Below the pieces are notes generated by a model that did not search any database, had not been told where the DNA came from, and worked only from the letters and a program-made list of their open reading frames with translations. A DNA stretch of 64,000 bases from assembly GCA_036504155.1 (NCBI GenBank), contig DASXVQ010000212.1, forward strand, positions 1-64,000, written 5' to 3'. Each line of letters starts with the position of its first letter. The stretch's first letter is position 1. A program made the translations under genes and the position numbers. Positions 45,690-53,214 of the stretch are shown here, in pieces. The DNA comes from JACRCT01 sp036504155. GTDB lineage: Bacteria > Myxococcota > Myxococcia > Myxococcales > UBA5297.

Positions 45690-45923
45690 TCAGGGGCTGG
45701 CGGCGCTCTTCGTCTCGCCGGTCCCGGGGTCCGCGGCCGGCGGGGTGGCGTACTTGCGCCGCGTCCCCAGGGCGATGGTGAAGAGCCCCGCCAGGGCGAT
45801 GCCGTTGCCGGCCAGGGTCCAGGCGATGCGCCCGCTCTCGGCGTTCGGCGCCACCAGGCGCACCACCGCCACGCCGGCGAGGGCGACGGCGATGCCCAGG
45901 ATCCAGTACAGGCGTCCGCTCAT
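45690..45923 (-). CDS. Small two-helix membrane protein in the decarboxylase operon, 77 aa
   Basis: Two hydrophobic helices ('LYWILGIAVALAGVAVVRLV' and 'IAWTLAGNGIALAGLFTIAL') followed by a polar tail 'RRKYATPPAADPGTGETKSAASP'. ATGA overlap with the beta-subunit gene shows it belongs to the same operon and is probably translated in fixed ratio. I do not recognise it as any named decarboxylase subunit. It might stabilise the membrane complex. Confidence 0.75.
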   Translation of the reverse strand: MSGRLYWILGIAVALAGVAVVRLVAPNAESGRIAWTLAGNGIALAGLFTIALGTRRKYATPPAADPGTGETKSAASP

Positions 45924-47128
45924 GGCGAGATCAGGGGGATGAGGGTGACGTAGATGCCGGCCAGGATGGCGGTGGTGATGACCCCGCTGATGTTGGCCCC
46001 GATCGCCTCGGGGAGGATCTGGCAGAACGGGTTGACCTCCTCCGCCGCCTTCTGGGCCACCTTGGCGCAGCTGGGCACGCAGGAGACGCCGGCGATGCCG
46101 ATGGTCGGGTTGAAGCGCTTCTTGGTGACGAAGTAGAGGACGTACCCGCCGGCCAGCCCGCCGATGCCCGAGAGCAGGAGCGAGGTGACGCCGAGCACCA
46201 GCAGCTTGAGCACCCGCGGGTCGAGGATGGTCTTGGCCTCGCAGAGCACGCCCAGCACCAGCCCCAGGAAGAAGGTGGAGGCGTAGAGCAGCGGGCCGTC
46301 GAGCAGCTTCACGTACGGCTCGATGCCCGCGTCCTTGACCGCCACGCCCAGGAAGAACGAGGCGAACAGCGGCGCCGCCGAGGGGAAGAGCAGGCAGAGC
46401 ACGGAGCAGGTCACGATGGAGAAGGCCAGCCGCTCGCCCCGCGAGACGTCGGGCATCTTCGGCCGCTTCATCTCGATGCCGCGGTACTTCTTCGGCACCA
46501 GCAGCTTGATGAGGTACGGGTACCCGCCGTAGGTGAGGCTCAGGTACAGGTACGCCACCACGGTGATGGGGACGAAGAGGTCCTTGGCCAGCATCAGCGA
46601 GGTGTAGAGGACCATCGGGCCGTCGGCGCCGCCGACCATGGCGATGGAGGCCGCCTCACGCAGGCTCAGCCCCATGGCCACCGCGATGGGCAGCGTCGCC
46701 ACCGTCCCCAGCTCGGCGCACAGCGCCAGGAACATGCTGGTGAACGGCCGCACCAGCACATAGCGGATGTCGGTCATGGCCCCGATGCCCATGAAGACGA
46801 AGCAGGCGATGAGGCCGTTGGAGAAGGTCAGCGTGTAGATCGGCTGGATGAAGTCGATCTGCATCAGGTCGACGAGCCCCGAAGGGTCGCTGGCCATGGG
46901 GTCCACGAAGATGGTCCCGGTCTTGCCGCCCGGCAGCACCAGCACCGCGGCGTTCACCGCCGCCATGCCGAAGCCCATGGGGATCATGATCAGCGGCTCG
47001 AGCACCCCCTTGGCGCCCCAGTAGACGAGCGCGACGCCGACGAGGATGAGGACGACGCGCGCGATGGCCAGCTTGGGCTCGACCATGAACAGCGTGGAGA
47101 TGCCCTGGAAGAGGTCGAGCAGGTTCAC
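45920..47128 (-). CDS. mmdB: Na+-translocating (methylmalonyl-CoA) decarboxylase beta subunit, 402 aa
   Basis: OadB/GcdB/MmdB family. Around nine to eleven transmembrane helices with a conserved re-entrant segment 'SIAMVGGADGPMVLYTS' and a C-terminal 'GIAGVSCVPSCAKVAQKAAEEVNPFCQILPEAIGANISGVI', typical of the family's Na+-conducting region. It decarboxylates carboxybiotin and pumps Na+ out. The GTG start at 47128 overlaps the stop of the 49-residue gene (GTGA). The neighbouring mutase and epimerase genes make methylmalonyl-CoA the expected substrate. Confidence 0.9.
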   Translation of the reverse strand: MNLLDLFQGISTLFMVEPKLAIARVVLILVGVALVYWGAKGVLEPLIMIPMGFGMAAVNAAVLVLPGGKTGTIFVDPMASDPSGLVDLMQIDFIQPIYTLTFSNGLIACFVFMGIGAMTDIRYVLVRPFTSMFLALCAELGTVATLPIAVAMGLSLREAASIAMVGGADGPMVLYTSLMLAKDLFVPITVVAYLYLSLTYGGYPYLIKLLVPKKYRGIEMKRPKMPDVSRGERLAFSIVTCSVLCLLFPSAAPLFASFFLGVAVKDAGIEPYVKLLDGPLLYASTFFLGLVLGVLCEAKTILDPRVLKLLVLGVTSLLLSGIGGLAGGYVLYFVTKKRFNPTIGIAGVSCVPSCAKVAQKAAEEVNPFCQILPEAIGANISGVITTAILAGIYVTLIPLISP

Positions 47129-47274
47129 GCGGCACCCCCCGCCCCACCCTTGTCTTCTTTGCGCGTCAGCCGGATGACCCAGAACGTCCCCTGGATCAGC
47201 CCGGCGATCGCGAACGAGATCGCCGAGCCGAGGACGAACACGTAGAGCGCCACTTCCGTGGCAGACATCTTCAT
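47125..47274 (-). CDS. 49-aa single-helix membrane protein, possible epsilon-like subunit
   Basis: ATG 47274 follows AGGAGC at four bases, 8 bp past the upstream stop codon. The product reads 'ATEVALYVFVLGSAISFAIA' then 'GLIQGTFWVIRLTRKED' and a Gly/Ala tail, giving one transmembrane helix and a positive inside edge. It overlaps mmdB by GTGA. Some Mmd complexes (Veillonella-type) have a very small extra subunit, MmdE; the position here invites comparison, but I see no clear homology. Easily missed because of its length. Confidence 0.7.
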   Translation of the reverse strand: MKMSATEVALYVFVLGSAISFAIAGLIQGTFWVIRLTRKEDKGGAGGAA

Positions 47275-47282
47275 GGCAGCTC

Positions 47283-47654
47283 CTAGCGGCGAATCTGGTG
47301 AGAGGTGAGGAGCTGCCGGCGGCCTTCGATCGACCAGGCGAGCTGGCGCGGCTCGAGGCTCACGCTGACGATCCGGTGCGGCTGATCGACCGCGGCGGCC
47401 ACGGCCGCGGCGATGACCGCGATCGGGACCTCGGCGGCGGCCGAAGCCTGCTCGGCCACCGGCCCGGCGGCCGGAGAAGCCTCGACCTCGGGAAGCGACT
47501 TGCGCAGCTCGCGCACCAGCAGCGCGAGGCCCAGGACGACGACGATGCCGGGCGGCAGGTACATCGAGAGCCGGGAAATCTCCGCCTGCGCGGGGGCGGC
47601 CGCGAGCGCGGCGTCCAGGCAGGAAGCGGCGGCGGCGAGGATCGAGTGGGTCAT
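47283..47654 (-). CDS. OadG-family gamma/delta subunit of Na+-pumping decarboxylase, 123 aa
   Basis: N-terminal transmembrane helix 'YLPPGIVVVLGLALLVREL' followed by an Ala/Glu/Pro-rich stalk and a short C-terminal 'PIAVIAAAVAAAVDQPHRIVSVSLEP', the usual 'i.vIaAAvaa' pattern of this family. It anchors the soluble carboxyltransferase to the membrane subunit. ATGA overlap with the preceding alpha-subunit gene. The residues N-terminal to the helix are unusually long and Ala-rich. Confidence 0.85.
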   Translation of the reverse strand: MTHSILAAAASCLDAALAAAPAQAEISRLSMYLPPGIVVVLGLALLVRELRKSLPEVEASPAAGPVAEQASAAAEVPIAVIAAAVAAAVDQPHRIVSVSLEPRQLAWSIEGRRQLLTSHQIRR

Positions 47655-49204
47655 AGGGCGATGTTCCCGTGCTTCTTGGGCGGCCGGACTTCCCGCTTGG
47701 TGAGGGTGGTGCGCAGCGCCATCGAGACCGCGGCGCGGGTGCGCGAGGGCTCGATGACGTCGGTGATCATCCCGTTGGCGGCGGCCTGCCACGGGGAGGC
47801 GAACTGCTCCTTGTACTCGGCGACCTTCGTCGCGAAGGCCGCCTTGCGGTCCGGGGCCGCCTTCAGCTCGTCCTTGTAGAGCACGTTGACCGCGCCCTCG
47901 GCGCCCATCACCGCGATCTCCGCGGTGGGCCAGGCGAAGACCATGTCCGCGCCCATGTCCTTGCTGCACATCGCCAGGTACGCCCCGCCGTAGGCGCGGC
48001 GCATGATCACGGTGATCTTCGGGACCGTGGCGCTGGCCCAGGCGAAGAGCATCTTGGCGCCGTGGCGGATGATGCCCGAGCGCTCCTGCTGCAGGCCGGG
48101 CAGGAAGCCGGGGACGTCCACCAGGCAGACCAGCGGGATGTTGAAGACGTTGCAGACGCGGATGAAGCGCGCCGCCTTGTCCGCGGCGTCGATGTCCAGC
48201 GCGCCGGCCTTCACCAGCGACTGGTTGGCGACGATGCCGGTGACGATGCCGTGGATGCGGCCGAAGGCGCAGATGACGTTGCCCGCCCAGTCCTTCTGCA
48301 CCTCGAGCACCTTGCCGCCGTCCACCAGCCGCGCGATGACCGCCGCGGAGTCGAGCGGCATGGTCGAGTCCTCCGGCACCAGCGCGTCGAAGGCCGGGTC
48401 CGGGGTCAGGTCCAACGTCGGCGACGGGTCGTGCGGCGGGTCGCTGATGTTGTTGGAGGGCAGGTAGCTCAAGAGCTCGTGGACGATGCGCACGGCCTCG
48501 GCGTCGTCCTCGGCGACGAAGTGGATGTTGCCGGCGACCCTGGCGTGGGCGTCGGCGCTGCCGTACTGCTCCACCGGCGCCTCCTGCCCGGTGGCGGCCT
48601 TGATGACGTCCGGGCCGCAGATGAACATGACCGCGTTCTTGCGGGTCATGATCAGGAAGTCGGTGAGCGCCGGCGAGTAGGCGGCGCCGCCCGCGCAGGG
48701 GCCGGCGATGACCGCGATCTGCGGGACCACGCCGGAGAGCAGCACGTTGTGGAAGAAGACCTGGCCGTAGCCGGAGAGCGAGTCCACGCCCTCCTGGATG
48801 CGCGCGCCGCCGGAGTCGTTGAAGCCGACCACCGGGCACCCCACCTTCAGGGCGTAGTTCATCATGTCGGTGATCTTCTGGGCGTGCATGCGGCCCAGCG
48901 CCCCGCCGCCGACCATGAAGTCCTGGCTGAAGCAGGCCACCGGGCGGCCGGCCACCATGCCCACGCCGGTGATGACCCCGTCGGTGGTCATCTTCTTCTT
49001 CTCGAGGCCGAACGCGTGGCAGCTGTGCTCCACGTGCAGGCCCATCTCCTGGAACGTGTCCGGCTGGAAGAGCGCCAGGGCGCGGTCGCGCGCGGTCATG
49101 ACACCCTTGGCGCGCCGGTCGGCGATCTTCTTCTCGCCACCGGGGGTCTGGGCCTCGCGCCGGCGCTTGTCCAGCTGCTCGAGCAACTGCTTCCTAATCG
49201 TCAT
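47651..49204 (-). CDS. mmdA: Methylmalonyl-CoA decarboxylase alpha / propionyl-CoA carboxylase-type carboxyltransferase, 517 aa
   Basis: Two crotonase-like carboxyltransferase halves. The first has 'GGGALGRMHAQKITDMMNYAL', 'GFNDSGGARIQEGVDSLSGYG' and 'IAVIAGPCAGGAAYSPALTDF'. The second has 'DVPGFLPGLQQERSGIIRHGAK', 'RRAYGGAYLAM' and the C-terminal 'PPKKHGNIAL' common to this family. It transfers the carboxyl group from methylmalonyl-CoA to biotin. It is soluble and docks on the OadG-like subunit. I prefer ATG 49204; a TTG two codons upstream is the alternative. A microsatellite lies in its leader. Confidence 0.92.
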   Translation of the reverse strand: MTIRKQLLEQLDKRRREAQTPGGEKKIADRRAKGVMTARDRALALFQPDTFQEMGLHVEHSCHAFGLEKKKMTTDGVITGVGMVAGRPVACFSQDFMVGGGALGRMHAQKITDMMNYALKVGCPVVGFNDSGGARIQEGVDSLSGYGQVFFHNVLLSGVVPQIAVIAGPCAGGAAYSPALTDFLIMTRKNAVMFICGPDVIKAATGQEAPVEQYGSADAHARVAGNIHFVAEDDAEAVRIVHELLSYLPSNNISDPPHDPSPTLDLTPDPAFDALVPEDSTMPLDSAAVIARLVDGGKVLEVQKDWAGNVICAFGRIHGIVTGIVANQSLVKAGALDIDAADKAARFIRVCNVFNIPLVCLVDVPGFLPGLQQERSGIIRHGAKMLFAWASATVPKITVIMRRAYGGAYLAMCSKDMGADMVFAWPTAEIAVMGAEGAVNVLYKDELKAAPDRKAAFATKVAEYKEQFASPWQAAANGMITDVIEPSRTRAAVSMALRTTLTKREVRPPKKHGNIAL

Positions 49205-49232
49205 GGTCAACCCTTCTTCGGTTCGGCCTGTC

Positions 49233-49315
49233 GGTAGTCGGTAGTCGGTAGTCGGTAGTCGGTAGTCGTTGACGTTGACGTTGTCGTTGTCGTTGTCGTG
49301 AACGTGAACCTGAAC
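49233..49315. repeat. Compound microsatellite in the operon leader of the alpha subunit
   Basis: Five perfect GGTAGTC heptamers (49233-49267) are followed by eight hexamers: two GTTGAC, three GTTGTC, two GTGAAC and one CTGAAC. The block fills most of the 121-bp gap between the epimerase stop and the alpha-subunit start, an unusually long gap in an otherwise overlapping operon. Copy-number change here would alter leader length but no reading frame. Confidence 0.93.
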
Positions 49316-49325
49316 GTGGTCGAAA

Positions 49326-49733
49326 TCAGTGCTTCCCGTCCGAGCACAGCTCAGTGAGCACGCCGCGGGTGCTCTTGGGGTGCAGGAAGGCCACCTGCTT
49401 GCCGCCAGCTCCGGGCACCGGGGCGTCGTTGATGAGCCGCACGCCGGCGCCCTTGGCCTGCGCCAGCGCCGCGACGACGTCGTCGGTGGCGAAGGCCACG
49501 TGGTGCACGCCCTCGCCCTTGTCCTTGAGGAACTTGGCGATGGGGCTCTCGTCGCTGGTCGGCTCGAGCAGCTCGAGGTGCGTCCCGCCCACCGTGAAGA
49601 ACGCGGTCTTCACCTTCTGGCTGGCCACCTCCTCGATGCGCTCGCACTTCAAACCCAGGGCCTTCTCGTAGAGCGGGATGGCCTCGTCCAGCTTGTGGAC
49701 CGCGATGCCGATGTGGTCGATGCGGCTGATCAT
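49326..49733 (-). CDS. mce: Methylmalonyl-CoA epimerase, 135 aa
   Basis: VOC-fold epimerase. It begins 'ISRIDHIGIAVHKLDEAI' (metal-ligand His), with 'HLELLEP' in the middle, 'GVHHVAF' and 'VLTELC' at the expected third and fourth ligand positions. It interconverts (R)- and (S)-methylmalonyl-CoA, linking mutase and decarboxylase. ATG 49733 lies 11 bp after the mutase large-subunit stop. Length is typical of the family. Confidence 0.92.
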   Translation of the reverse strand: MISRIDHIGIAVHKLDEAIPLYEKALGLKCERIEEVASQKVKTAFFTVGGTHLELLEPTSDESPIAKFLKDKGEGVHHVAFATDDVVAALAQAKGAGVRLINDAPVPGAGGKQVAFLHPKSTRGVLTELCSDGKH

Positions 49734-49744
49734 GTCCGAGCTCC

Positions 49745-51400
49745 TTAGCGCGACTTGATGTCGCTGTAGACGCCGAAGACCTTGCGCAGCACGTTGCAGA
49801 CCTCGCCGAGGGTGCCGTAGGCGCGCACCGCCTCGAGGACGTAGGGCATCAGGTTGTCGCCGCCCTTGGCCGCGGTCTCGAGCTTGGCCAGCGCGGCCTG
49901 CACCGCCTTGTTGTCGCGGCGCTCCTTCAGGTCCTTGAGGCGCTTCACCTGGCCGGCGCCGACGCTGGGGTCGACGCGGAAGACCGGCGGCCCGGCCTTC
50001 TCCTTGGTCTGGAACTTGTTGACCCCGACGATGATGCGGTCGCCCTTCTCCACCTGCGTCTGGTACGTGTACGCCGCGTCCTCGATCTGCCGCTGCGGGA
50101 AGCCGGCCTCGATGGCGGAGGTCATGCCGCCCATCGCGTCCACCTTCTCCATCAGCGCCGCGGCCTCCTTCTCGATGGTGTCGGTCAGGCCCTCCACGTA
50201 GTACGAGCCGCCGAGCGGGTCGATGGTGTTGCACACGCCGGACTCGTAGGCCACCACCTGCTGCGTGCGCAGCGCGGTGCGGACCGAGTCCTCGGTGGGC
50301 AGCGCCAGCGCCTCGTCGCGGGAGTTGGTGTGCAGCGACTGGGTGCCGCCCAGCACCGCCGCCAGCGCCTGCAGCGCCACGCGCACGATGTTGTTGTCGA
50401 CCTGCTGGGCGGTGAGGGTGTAGCCCGCGGTCTGGGTGTGGAAGCGCAGCATCAGGCTCTGCGGCTTCTGCGCCCCGAAGCGGGTCTTCATGATCTTCGC
50501 CCACAGCCTGCGGGCGGCGCGGAACTTGGCCACCTCCTCGAGCAGGTCGCTGGAGGCGTTGAAGAAGAAGCTCAGGCGGCTGGCGAAGTCGTCGACGTTG
50601 AGGCCCGAGTCCACCGCCGCCTTCACGTAGGTGACCGCGTCGGCGAGGGTGAAGGCCACCTCCTGGACCGCGGTCGAGCCGGCCTCGCGGATGTGGTAGC
50701 CGCTGATGGAGATGGTGTTGAACTTCGGGGCGTTCTTGCCGCACCAGCCGAAGATGTCGGTGACCAGCCTCAGCGACGGCCGCGGCGGGAAGATGTACGT
50801 GCCGCGGGCGATGTACTCCTTGAGCACGTCGTTCTGGATCGTCCCCTCGATCTGCTCGCTCTTGACGCCCTGCTTCTCGGCCACCACCGCGTACATGGCG
50901 AGCAGCACCATGGCCGGGCTGTTGATGGTCATCGAGGTGGAGACCTTGTCCAGCGGGATGCCGGCGAAGAGCGCCTCCATGTCCGCCAGGGAGTCGATGG
51001 CCACGCCCACCTTGCCCACCTCGCCCCGGCTCATCGGGTCGTCGCTGTCGTAGCCGATCTGCGTGGGCAGGTCGAAGGCCACCGAGAGCCCGGTCGTGCC
51101 CTGCTCGAGCAGGTAGCGGTAGCGCTTGTTCGACTCCTCGGCGGTCGAGAAGCCGGCGTACTGGCGCATGGTCCAGAAGCGGCCGCGGTACATGGTGGGC
51201 TGCACGCCGCGGGTGAACGGGTACTGGCCGGGGAAGCCGATGCGCGCGAGGTACGCCTCGTCGGGCTCCGCGGGGCAGGCCACGCGCTCGGCGGGCAGGC
51301 CGGAGCCGGTGCGGAAGTCGGGCACGCGCTCGGGGCCCTTCTTGAGCGCCTTCTCGAGGACCTTGGATTCCCAGTCGGTGAGGGCGAGGGACTTGATCAC
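49745..51400 (-). CDS. Methylmalonyl-CoA mutase, catalytic (large) subunit, 551 aa
   Basis: TIM-barrel mutase domain without the cobalamin domain. Signatures include 'QYPFTRGVQPTMYRGRFWTMRQYAGFSTAEESNKRYRYLL', 'GLSVAFDLPTQIGYDSD', 'STSMTINSPAM', 'ISISGYHIREAGS' and 'HTQTAGYTLTAQQVDNNIVR'. It isomerises succinyl-CoA and (R)-methylmalonyl-CoA with adenosylcobalamin supplied by the separate small subunit. GTG 51400 overlaps the meaB stop (GTGA). Split-subunit mutases are common in archaea and some bacteria. Confidence 0.93.
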   Translation of the reverse strand: MIKSLALTDWESKVLEKALKKGPERVPDFRTGSGLPAERVACPAEPDEAYLARIGFPGQYPFTRGVQPTMYRGRFWTMRQYAGFSTAEESNKRYRYLLEQGTTGLSVAFDLPTQIGYDSDDPMSRGEVGKVGVAIDSLADMEALFAGIPLDKVSTSMTINSPAMVLLAMYAVVAEKQGVKSEQIEGTIQNDVLKEYIARGTYIFPPRPSLRLVTDIFGWCGKNAPKFNTISISGYHIREAGSTAVQEVAFTLADAVTYVKAAVDSGLNVDDFASRLSFFFNASSDLLEEVAKFRAARRLWAKIMKTRFGAQKPQSLMLRFHTQTAGYTLTAQQVDNNIVRVALQALAAVLGGTQSLHTNSRDEALALPTEDSVRTALRTQQVVAYESGVCNTIDPLGGSYYVEGLTDTIEKEAAALMEKVDAMGGMTSAIEAGFPQRQIEDAAYTYQTQVEKGDRIIVGVNKFQTKEKAGPPVFRVDPSVGAGQVKRLKDLKERRDNKAVQAALAKLETAAKGGDNLMPYVLEAVRAYGTLGEVCNVLRKVFGVYSDIKSR

Positions 51401-52341
51401 GTGGAGGTCTCCTTGTTGCCGGAAGGGTTCAGGATTCGCAGGCCGACCGACTCCAGCAGCCGCCGGGCGTTGGCGCGCGGGTCCCCGCGCAGGGCGCCGA
51501 GGGAGTCGAGGGCCTGGCACAGCTGCGGGCGCAGCAGCTCGGCGGCCCAGTCGAGCACCTCGGCCTTGCGGCACTTCTCGCGGCGCTCGCGCAGGGTCGC
51601 GCCGGCCCCGGCGCAGCGGCACTCCTCGATGGTCTGGGCCAGCTCGGGGACGCCGCGGCCGTCGGCGGCGCAGGTGCGGCACAGGCGCCGGCCGCGCTCG
51701 CGGGCCACCGGCTCCATCTCCATCGCCAGCGCCTCGCTGTCGGGGCGGTCGGACTTGTTGACGACCAGGATGTCGGCCAGCTCGACCAGGCCGGCCTTCA
51801 TCGCCTGGATGTCGTCGCCCAGGCCGGGGGCGAGCACCAGGACGGTGAGGTCGGTCAGGCGCACCACGTCGATCTCCGCCTGGCCCACGCCCACCGTCTC
51901 CACCACGACCGGGTTGCAGCCGGAGGCGGCCATGATGCGCACCGCCGCCCCGGCCGAGGCGCACAGCCCGCCGATGCGGCCGCGCGTCGCCATGGAGCGG
52001 ATGACGACCTGGGGGTCGAGCGCGTGGTGCATCATCCGCACGCGGTCGCCGAGCAGCGCGCCGCCGGAGATGGGCGAGGACGGGTCGATGGCCACCACGC
52101 CGACGCGGTGCCCGGCGGCGCGGTAGTGGCCGATGAGCTGCTGGGTGAGCGTGGACTTGCCGGCGCCGCCCGGCCCGGTGATGCCCACGGTGGTGACCTG
52201 CTCCATCGGGGCCTGGTCGAGCGCGGAGAGCAGGCCCTCGGCCGCGGGGTCGCCGTCCTCGACCAGCGAGATGGCCCGGGCGATGGCGCGCGGGTCCCGG
52301 TCGCGGATGCCCCCCAGGAGCCTCTGGGCGGCCTGGCTCAC
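51397..52341 (-). CDS. meaB: MeaB/ArgK-family G3E GTPase, mutase chaperone, 314 aa
   Basis: P-loop GITGPGGAGKST (about 53-64), 'VVAIDPSSPISGGALLGDRVRM', switch-like 'VVETVGVGQAEIDV', 'LVLAPGLGDDIQAMKAGLVELADILVVNKSD' (NKxD). It protects and reloads methylmalonyl-CoA mutase with cobalamin. GTG 52341 overlaps the stop of the small subunit gene (GTGA). An unusual cysteine-rich stretch 'RLCRTCAADGRG...ECRCAGAG' follows the G domain and may bind metal; that is not general in the family. Confidence 0.92.
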   Translation of the reverse strand: MSQAAQRLLGGIRDRDPRAIARAISLVEDGDPAAEGLLSALDQAPMEQVTTVGITGPGGAGKSTLTQQLIGHYRAAGHRVGVVAIDPSSPISGGALLGDRVRMMHHALDPQVVIRSMATRGRIGGLCASAGAAVRIMAASGCNPVVVETVGVGQAEIDVVRLTDLTVLVLAPGLGDDIQAMKAGLVELADILVVNKSDRPDSEALAMEMEPVARERGRRLCRTCAADGRGVPELAQTIEECRCAGAGATLRERREKCRKAEVLDWAAELLRPQLCQALDSLGALRGDPRANARRLLESVGLRILNPSGNKETST

Positions 52342-52757
52342 GTGCGGGCGGCTCGGTGCTCGCCGACGGCGCCCTGGAAGGCGGTGAGGATCTCGGCGAG
52401 CGGCGTGCCCGGCGTGAACACCGAGCGGATGCCCCGGGACTTGAGCTGCGCGATGTCCTCGTCGGGGATGACGCCGCCGCCGATGACCGGGATGTCGCCG
52501 GCGCCCGCCTTCTTGAGCGCGTCGAGCACCGCCGGGAACAGCTCGTTGTGCGCGCCGGAGAGCAGGCTCAGGCCGACCGCGTCCACGTCCTCCTGGACGG
52601 CGGCCGCGGCGATCTCCTCGGCGGTGCGGCGGATGCCGGTGTAGATGACCTCGAAGCCGGCGTCGCGCAGCGCGCGGGAGATGAACTTCGCGCCGCGGTC
52701 GTGGCCGTCGAGCCCGGGCTTGCCGATGAGCACGCGCCCCTTCGGGTGCTGGTTCAT
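52338..52757 (-). CDS. Methylmalonyl-CoA mutase, B12-binding (small) subunit, 139 aa
   Basis: Cobalamin-binding Rossmann domain with DxHxxG motif 'LDGHDRG' (H19 is the lower axial ligand), 'SLLSGAH' and 'IGGGVIPDEDI', the three standard loops. It pairs with the catalytic subunit two genes downstream. First gene of the operon; ATG 52757 is followed by tight overlaps, and the promoter must lie in 52758-53214. Confidence 0.93.
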   Translation of the reverse strand: MNQHPKGRVLIGKPGLDGHDRGAKFISRALRDAGFEVIYTGIRRTAEEIAAAAVQEDVDAVGLSLLSGAHNELFPAVLDALKKAGAGDIPVIGGGVIPDEDIAQLKSRGIRSVFTPGTPLAEILTAFQGAVGEHRAART

Positions 52758-53214
52758 GGAGTCCTCCTCGGAAGGTGCTGGGAGACGGGGCGGGGGCCGA
52801 ATACAGCCGCACTCACAATGACCGGGTGGCCCTCGAGTGCCTGCGCTGGCTGTTGCCGCAACATCGCGACGACTCCGGCCTTCTCCGCCCCGTTAGGGGG
52901 ACCTGGCGTGGTCTAGGCCGCGGAGGCAGCCCGTCAGGATCCCGTGACGCGGTCGAAGCCTTGTTCCTCCCGACTCCCGAGTCAACCCGTGCACGGCTGC
53001 GTCCGGGCTGGCTCGCAATACCTCGTATTCACACGCCAAATACGGGGCGGCGCGATCGGGTGGGACCTCGGCGCACACGAAGGCCCGGGCCCGGAATCGA
53101 GCCGGATAATCACAGGTGATGGAGGTAAAAGCGCCCGTGATAGGCGCCGGATTCCTGGCGGATAAACGGCGATGATGAGCGCCCACAAGCGGCGCTGATA
53201 GCGCGTCGCGCCGG
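52758..53214. other. Intergenic leader of the mutase/decarboxylase operon, with inverted repeat
   Basis: No convincing gene in these 457 bp. TACCTCGTATT (53019-53029) and AATACGGGG (53039-53047) form an imperfect inverted repeat. Its left arm is close to the operator arm TACCCCGTATT near the HipB-like gene at 54668. The region from about 53100 is less GC-rich and may contain promoters for the operon to the left. Otherwise I see nothing. Confidence 0.5.
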
